A model generated the notes under the pieces. The model saw only the letters and a program-made list of their open reading frames with translations, did no database searches and was not told where the DNA came from. From Nepenthes gracilis (taxonomy: Eukaryota > Streptophyta > Magnoliopsida > Caryophyllales > Nepenthaceae), in contig BSYO01000014.1 in assembly GCA_033239525.1 (NCBI GenBank), forward strand, positions 1,935,351-1,999,350: a DNA stretch of 64,000 bases, in the 5' to 3' direction. Every line of letters begins with the position of its first letter. Within the stretch, counting starts at the first letter, position 1. The position numbers and the translations under genes are program-made. Below, piece by piece: positions 57,950 to 64,000 of the stretch.

Positions 57950-59111
57950 TGAGAGATTGTTGTGGTGAAACCCTATATCAAAGGGCTATGAGTATACCAT
58001 ATATATAGTTAAATTTACAAGTTTTGTATAGTGACTAAAATATCTTTGATTAGAATTTGCTATTCATATATTATTCTAACACACTCTCTCAAATTGGAGT
58101 ATAGATATTAATCATGTTCGGCTTATTAGAATGTATTCTACTCGACTTCCAATTAGAGATTTGGTTACAATATTAGGCTAATTGGTCTCCAATTCACATA
58201 TGTCTAACATGAAAGAAGCCCTATTTTAGTTTTTTACGAATAAAGTGACAATCTACCTCTATATACTTTGTACTTTCATGGAAAATTGGATTTGACGCAT
58301 ATGAATCGCTGTTTGATTATCGTACTATAATTGAGATAGTCTAGAACTCTTACATCCGAGTGATTTAAGTTACTGTCTTAGCCACATCACTTCACATATA
58401 ACTTAGGTTAATGCGTGAAATTCTGATTTAGCAGTTAACTGAGCAACTACATTAGGTTTCTTACTCTTCCATGATACAATATTTCCCCCAATGAACACGC
58501 AATACTTATAGTAGACTTGTGATCATATTGTGATCTAACTCAATCAATGCCAGAGAATTCTTCTACTCAAGTGTGGCTGTGATCACTACAAAGTACAATG
58601 TGTCCTAGTGAACCCTTGAGGCATCTCACTATATGCATGACAGTCTTCCAATGTGGAACACAAAGAGAGGATAAAAATTAAATTACCACACTTATGTGTA
58701 CTTTCCCTGTGAGAGGAATATCCCATGATAGACATCTCTCAATTTCAATGCCTAGAAAGTATTGTAAACTCCCAAGGACCTTAGTCTGAAATTGACATTG
58801 AAGAAATACTTTAAAGTCTGTGATACTACTGTTATTATTTTCAATTATCATAATATTATCTACATATACGATAAGAAGAATACACTTGATAATAGAATGG
58901 TGATAAAATACAGAATGATCCCTTTCACAACAAGAGAGGCCGAACTCAAGAATAATTTCATTGAACCTGCTGAACTAAGTTTGCGGAAACTTTTAAGCCA
59001 TATTATGACTTTTTCAACTTGCAAACGAAGCCAGACTTTCCCTAAGTAAAAAACCCAGGCGGTTACTCAAGTTAAACTTTTTCCTAATAATTTTCATGTA
59101 AGAATGCATTC

Positions 59112-59432
59112 TTAACATCCAATTAGTGTAGGGATAGTGATGAGTAGTAGTCGAGCCATAAAAAGATGAACCATTGTCCATTTTGCAATGGGAGAAAATG
59201 TATCAGTAGAGTCCCCACCATAAGTATGGGCGTATCCCTTAACTACCAAACAAGCCTTTAGTAGAGCAATGAAATCATCAGGGTTAACTTGTATTGAGTA
59301 CACTTTTTTACGACCAATGGGTTTTTTCCTGACAGGTAAGGTAGTTAGATCCCAAGTGTGATTCTGCTCAAATGTTGACATCTCTTTCTCCATAATTGCC
59401 CGCCAACCAGGGTTAAACATTGCTTTAGACAC
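59112..59432 (-). pseudogene. Copia RT N-terminal part (element 3)
   Basis: NPGWRAIMEKEMSTFEQNHT with WDL, then KPIGRKKVYSIQVNPDD and GDSTDTFSPIAKW, the entry of copia RT (usual KPIGCKWVYK.K...D....KARLVAKGY.Q..G.D..ETFSPV.K). Confidence 0.85.
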
Positions 59433-59549
59433 TAATTAAGGTGAAGAGCATGCATTCAATGTAGAGACAAGCACGGAGCGATGACGAGACATTGGTGTAA
59501 CATATAAAAGATGTTGAGTACAGCTATGATGACTCTTTTAACGTAATTG

Positions 59550-61290
59550 AAATGTCTAAAGTTATCATTGATTCAATGGCCATGGGATTTGTAGGCAAGG
59601 GGATCAACTTTGTAGAGCCGGCTCAAGAGCATCTATGGAGAGGACCTAAACACCTTATGAGGACCACAGACATTGGTGCAAATCACCATATTAGACGGTG
59701 CATGAGGGGAAGACATAATTTGATAGGAAATACGATAGACAAAAAACTCATCATGGAGGATCACATATGTGGGAGTGGAAGAAGACTTGTGCAAAGAGAA
59801 AGAAGTTGATTTATGGAGTGAAACATCAGAGGACACTAGAAATCGGCCTAAGTCATGTGAGAAACATCAATATCCATTTTGAGTGCAAGGTTATCTAAGA
59901 AAAATACATCTTAAGTGATTTGGTATCAAGTTTTGTCACGTGATGGTGAATGCCACGAACATAGCATAGACAATCAAATATTTTTAGAGAAACTGAGTGT
60001 AATGGTTTGTGAGGAAATAGAATATGATGTGAGATATTCCCCTGAAGCATGGCTGAGGACATGCGATTAATAAAATAACAAAGTGGTTAAAATAGCCTTA
60101 CTCCAAAAATAGTTTGAAACTCTCATGTGGAATTAAAGAGCCCTTACTAACTCTAAAAAGTGTTTATTTTTACATTTAATTACCCTATTTTGTTGTAGAG
60201 TATTGAGACAAGAGGACTAATAAAGTATCCCATGTTGGACATGAATGAAGTAAACTGAGCGGACATATTCACAAGCATTATCAGTTTGTAGAATATATAG
60301 TATAGTAGAAAACTGATTCTAAATTTCAACATAAAATACACAGAAAATGAAAAATAATTCAGAATGATTTTTCATTAGATATAACCAAGTTGTTCGTTAA
60401 TAATCATCAATAAAAAGTAAATATCGAAAGCCCATTTTGGATGATGTTGGACATGGACCTTGAATATTGGAATGTATTCTTCAAAAGGGCAAAAGCTCGC
60501 TTTGCAATTCTAGGACAGTATGACACTCAATAGTGTTTACCATATTGACAAGGCTAATAAAATAAATCTTTCAAGGAATTAAGACTAGGGCACAACTTTT
60601 TCAGATTCAATAATGATGGATGGCCAAACTGGCAATAGAATTGGAAAGGCATGGGAAGAATGCTTGAACAAACAGTAGGAATGGGTCCTATATCTAGTAC
60701 GTAGAGACCTCTTGACTCTTGACAATCCCTACCAATGATCTTCCTCATTGCAAGATTCTGAAATTTATAACTCATTGAGAGAATATAGTGTATTAGTTAT
60801 ATTTAGTCATTAGCTTGCATACGTATGATAAATTGAAAGGAAAGGCTGGCAAGTGCAACACAAATGAAATGTGAAGGTTCGTGGTTGAGAAAATAGAACC
60901 AATGCCAGCAACCTTCACAAAAGAGCCATCAGCTGAAGTAAATATAGGTAAAGTTGAACATTACCAATAATAGGATAATATACCTAAGGTTTTTGTCATG
61001 TGATTAGGCATGCTAGAATCAATAATCCATGTCTAAGATGACAACGAGAGACAAGTAATAGGGTTACCAGCTTGAACAAGGATAGAAGTAGATATAGCTG
61101 TGCCAATAAGTAAATGTGAGTAGTCTGTTGCGGATAAAGTAATAGCCTTTTTCATTGAAGAGTAGGGGGAGCAAATAATGTACCACTATTACTTCTAGAA
61201 TCGATCGTAGAATACTGCGTGGATGACGTAGTAGGTTTCCTATATAACTTCTAGCATTTATTTCAGGTGTAATCAAATCCATCACAACGG
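59550..61290 (-). pseudogene. Gag/protease/integrase remnants of copia element 3
   Basis: At 60554-60775 CQESRGLYVLD is the pre-integrase GAG_pre box (usual GRE.GGLY.LD). Other fragments are too broken to name. Confidence 0.6.
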
Positions 61291-61963
61291 AAACATGTCA
61301 GTTTTCTGTTACCCCCTTGGCCATCTCAATTACCTTGACTCATTCTATGTCAACCACCTCAACCAGTAAATGAGGATTGGATCACTAAAGTTGTTTGATC
61401 AGTGAGACTAGTAGTTATTGATGGTGGAGCCTCACGGTCAACTCGTAGAATCCAAGTAAACGTATCATCTAATGAAAGAACATCTGAGCTTGCTAAAATA
61501 TGGGAGAGCAGATTTAAAGTCAAGTTCCAAACCAATAAGGTTCCTTTCTCTTTTAATAGTCGAGCACCCACAGAGCAATATATGTAGCCACAAAATCAAA
61601 GAGGCAACATAAGAATAGAGCATCAGTGAAGCTTTATTTGGAAAAATTGTGTCAGAAATGCAACACGCAGGTTCATTGCTCCAAATACTTTGGCTCGTTT
61701 TCAGAGAACTGTGCAAATCAGTGGTTAGTGAAGCTGTATTGATCACGACGACCTTCAATCATATGAGAAAATAGGTGAAGCTTCCCCAAATTTGTCAAAT
61801 CACACAAAAAAGGGCTTGATCTATGGTTTTGAACAAAACCCTAGATCAGAAGAAAGGGGGCGAAATATTCATCAGCATATAACTAAAAGATTGGGCTATG
61901 GTTCTCCTTGATGAGGCAAACTGACTGCTGGAGAGGACGGTTGCCAGCAGTGGCGGTCTTGTG

Positions 61964-61975
61964 GCTCTAATACCA
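61964..61975 (-). other. Primer-binding site of copia element 3
   Basis: The reverse complement reads TGGTATTAGAGC, one base off the initiator-tRNA complement TGGTATCAGAGC. Confidence 0.8.
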
Positions 61976-62111
61976 TATTATAAGGGAGATTGTTGTGGCG
62001 AAAACTATATATCAAATGGTCATGAGGATACCATATATATAAATTTATAAGTTGTGTATAGTCACCAAAATACCCTTGAATAGGATTTACTATTTATAAC
62101 ACTATTCTAAT

Positions 62112-64000
62112 ATATATGAATCTCTTGGGCTCTGGTGTTAATTTTCACGGCCTCTTTCACTCTGTTCCACATTTGCCATTCTGCTTCACTAAGGGCTAGT
62201 AAGCTCCGCTCTCATTTGTCATGCACTAACAACATTATTGGGCTGCCGTCTTTCCAAGAGTAGGCATTCACGACCTTGTTTTCTTTCCCTGGTTGGCTGA
62301 TGAAATTATACTCAATCCCAAGAAGCTTCCCTTAAGCTTTTGCTCTAACAAGTGTTGTAAGGCTTGCTGATCAATTACTGTTGTGAACTTTCAGCCCAAT
62401 AAATGCGGTCACCACGTGTTAACGATGTATACCATGGCTAACAACTCTCTTGCATAGTCCAAGTGAGGCCTTTTCTCTTATACAAGCACTATTTTATGTC
62501 GTCTTTGTTTGAGTCCATGTAGACTTCAAATGGTTTCTTGATATTAGGCATTGCTAAAACTGGCGTGAGTCATGGCCCTCTTCAAATCATCAAAGGCCTT
62601 CATTGCTTCATCCGTCCACTCGAAGATGTCTTTCTTTGAGCTCATGGGTTTTGAGATCGTTTCATAGTTTACAAATTGCCTATAGTTCTCGGTTAACACC
62701 AAAAATACTCTCAAAGCCAACATATCCTTTGGTAATGGCCAATTGACCTATGTTTAGTTTTCCTTGTAATGACCTTCACTCCTTCCCCTGAGATGATATG
62801 TCCCAAATACTCCTCTTCCTTCTGCACAAAGTTACACTTGGACACTTAATAAAATATTTATGCTGCCCGAGTATCACTAGTACTTTCTCTTGTTGCTCAA
62901 GATGCTAAAGATGGCACATACAAGTTGACTTCTATTCAGACACCTTACACATTCATCTTTACCCCCCGCACTGCCTCTTTGCACTTGAGCCTTTTCTTTG
63001 GCCACCTTTACGTTGAATGATTCCACTTGACTTTGTATTCAAAGCCTCCTTATGATACCTACACTGATGAAATTATGAGATGACTGAGAGTTCACAAGTA
63101 GGGGTAACCTATTCCTTGTTGATTCATGACATAAGCCTCATAGTTGATGGCCTATGCCTCTGGTCAAGGCATTGAGTGATAACTTAGCCTCTCATTCGTT
63201 CTCGTCTTCCTCATGCAGGCTACCTTCTCCTAAGTCTACCTCCATTCCTTCCTCTTCATCATCATATTGGGTTCCATTAGCGATGTGGTACAAAAACCTT
63301 GCTGGATTTTCGACGATGACTTTTGTCACATTTAAAACACAACTCCTTCATTATTTGTTCTTGTACCCCTTCTTATGACAACTTCTTCGCCTTCGAGGGT
63401 CGGCGCTCCCCAACTTTTTTCCCTTCCATGGTGCCTTGATGGAACTGTTTGGGTGTTGGTTAACCTTGACGGCTCTTTATTCAATGTACTAGCTTTCATC
63501 TAGAATCTATGCCGCCCTTGTAGCTTTGATTAGTCGCTCTGGTTTTTTCAAGTTCAACTCTTTGACTAGTGATGGTTTAAGTTGAGTAACTACTCCGTTT
63601 TCTAACCTTAACTAGCAATTGGAGTTGTCTCAATACCTTAATGTAAGTTGAACTCTACTTTCTTAGTGTAACTTGGCAAATCACTTGCGATGGTTAACCA
63701 TGAGTGACGGCCCCCATTGTGCCTAGAATTCTTTTTCCAGTGTTGTCCTCCCTAATTGTCTTCCCTCCTTAGCATGTTGAGCCTTGATCCACCTCCATCA
63801 GTTGCTAGCCTTGTCATCCAAAGTGGAAACTAGTTGTGGCCACCCTATTCTCTCTTGACATTTCATAATATGAAAGTAGTGCTCCATCTTGTCCAACCAC
63901 TCTTGATGATTACCTCTTTTGAATTAAGGGAATTCACTTTTAGCCATTTCATAAATACGGTATCCATGTTGTCGTTGCTCATAACCATAGATGGTGATGT
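62112..64000 (-). pseudogene. Gypsy RT/RNase H and gag, continuing the split element
   Basis: Minus-strand fragments: KEEEYLGHIISGEGV near 62800, SSKKDIFEWTDEAMKAFDDL near 62600, and gag near 63700-63990 (EWLDKMEHYFHIMKCQERIG). The order is the reverse of the + coordinates, as expected for the other half of the gypsy element whose integrase is at 56491-57949. The element extends past the window edge. Confidence 0.75.

Larger units (their letters stand above)
57950..62111 (-). mobile_element. Ty1/copia element 3, decayed, nested in a gypsy element
   Basis: LTRs at 57950-58081 and 61984-62111 share GAGATTGTTGTGG and TACCATATATATA. The primer site is clear on the minus strand: TGGTATTAGAGC (61964-61975), directly outside the 5' LTR. 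Pieces of RT (59112-59432) and pre-integrase text (60554-60775) are recognisable. It interrupts the gypsy pol at a point between integrase and RT. Confidence 0.85.

Overview
The window is nuclear DNA from a flowering plant. It has GT-AG introns, AT-rich introns and spacers, three host genes with plant-type domain architecture, and large amounts of nested Ty1/copia and Ty3/gypsy (Tat-type and Tekay-like) retrotransposons. I cannot name the species.

Region 1 (1-14.6 kb, + strand) holds the last seven coding exons of a leucine-rich-repeat protein of the LRRC40 type, followed by a 172-bp tandem duplication of its last exon and 3' flank. Its 8.1-kb intron 4 carries a decayed antisense copia element, which itself carries a 1.9-kb solo LTR. 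Other introns carry copies of a short foldback repeat rich in TATCG.

Region 2 (14.6-17.7 kb) is AT-rich spacer with a MITE-like element and two AT-rich palindromes. Region 3 (17.7-27.5 kb, - strand) holds a complete small gene, read across four coding exons as 142 aa, for a TFIIIC tau55-related / GTF3C6 subunit of RNA polymerase III transcription. A tandem duplication downstream has left a truncated pseudogene copy of its last two exons.

Region 4 (27.6-44.5 kb) is a nested Ty3/gypsy block. It contains two LTR-like sequences in inverted orientation at the edges, broken plus- and minus-strand Tat-type elements, a 2.4-kb solo LTR, 42-bp and 61-bp tandem repeats and degenerate antisense ORFs.

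Region 5 (44.7 kb to at least 55.5 kb, + strand) holds the first three coding exons of an F-box/RCC1-repeat protein. Its 8.9-kb intron 2 contains a TRIM-like element, a G-rich tract and a second antisense copia element. Region 6 (56.5-64 kb, - strand) is a decayed chromovirus-like gypsy element split by a third copia element.

The three host genes do not form a visible pathway. The transposable elements are all broken by stops and frameshifts. No unambiguously new biological system was found. The most notable structures are the nested insertions, the uncharacterised foldback repeat family, the terminal-exon duplication and the GTF3C6 pseudogene tandem.
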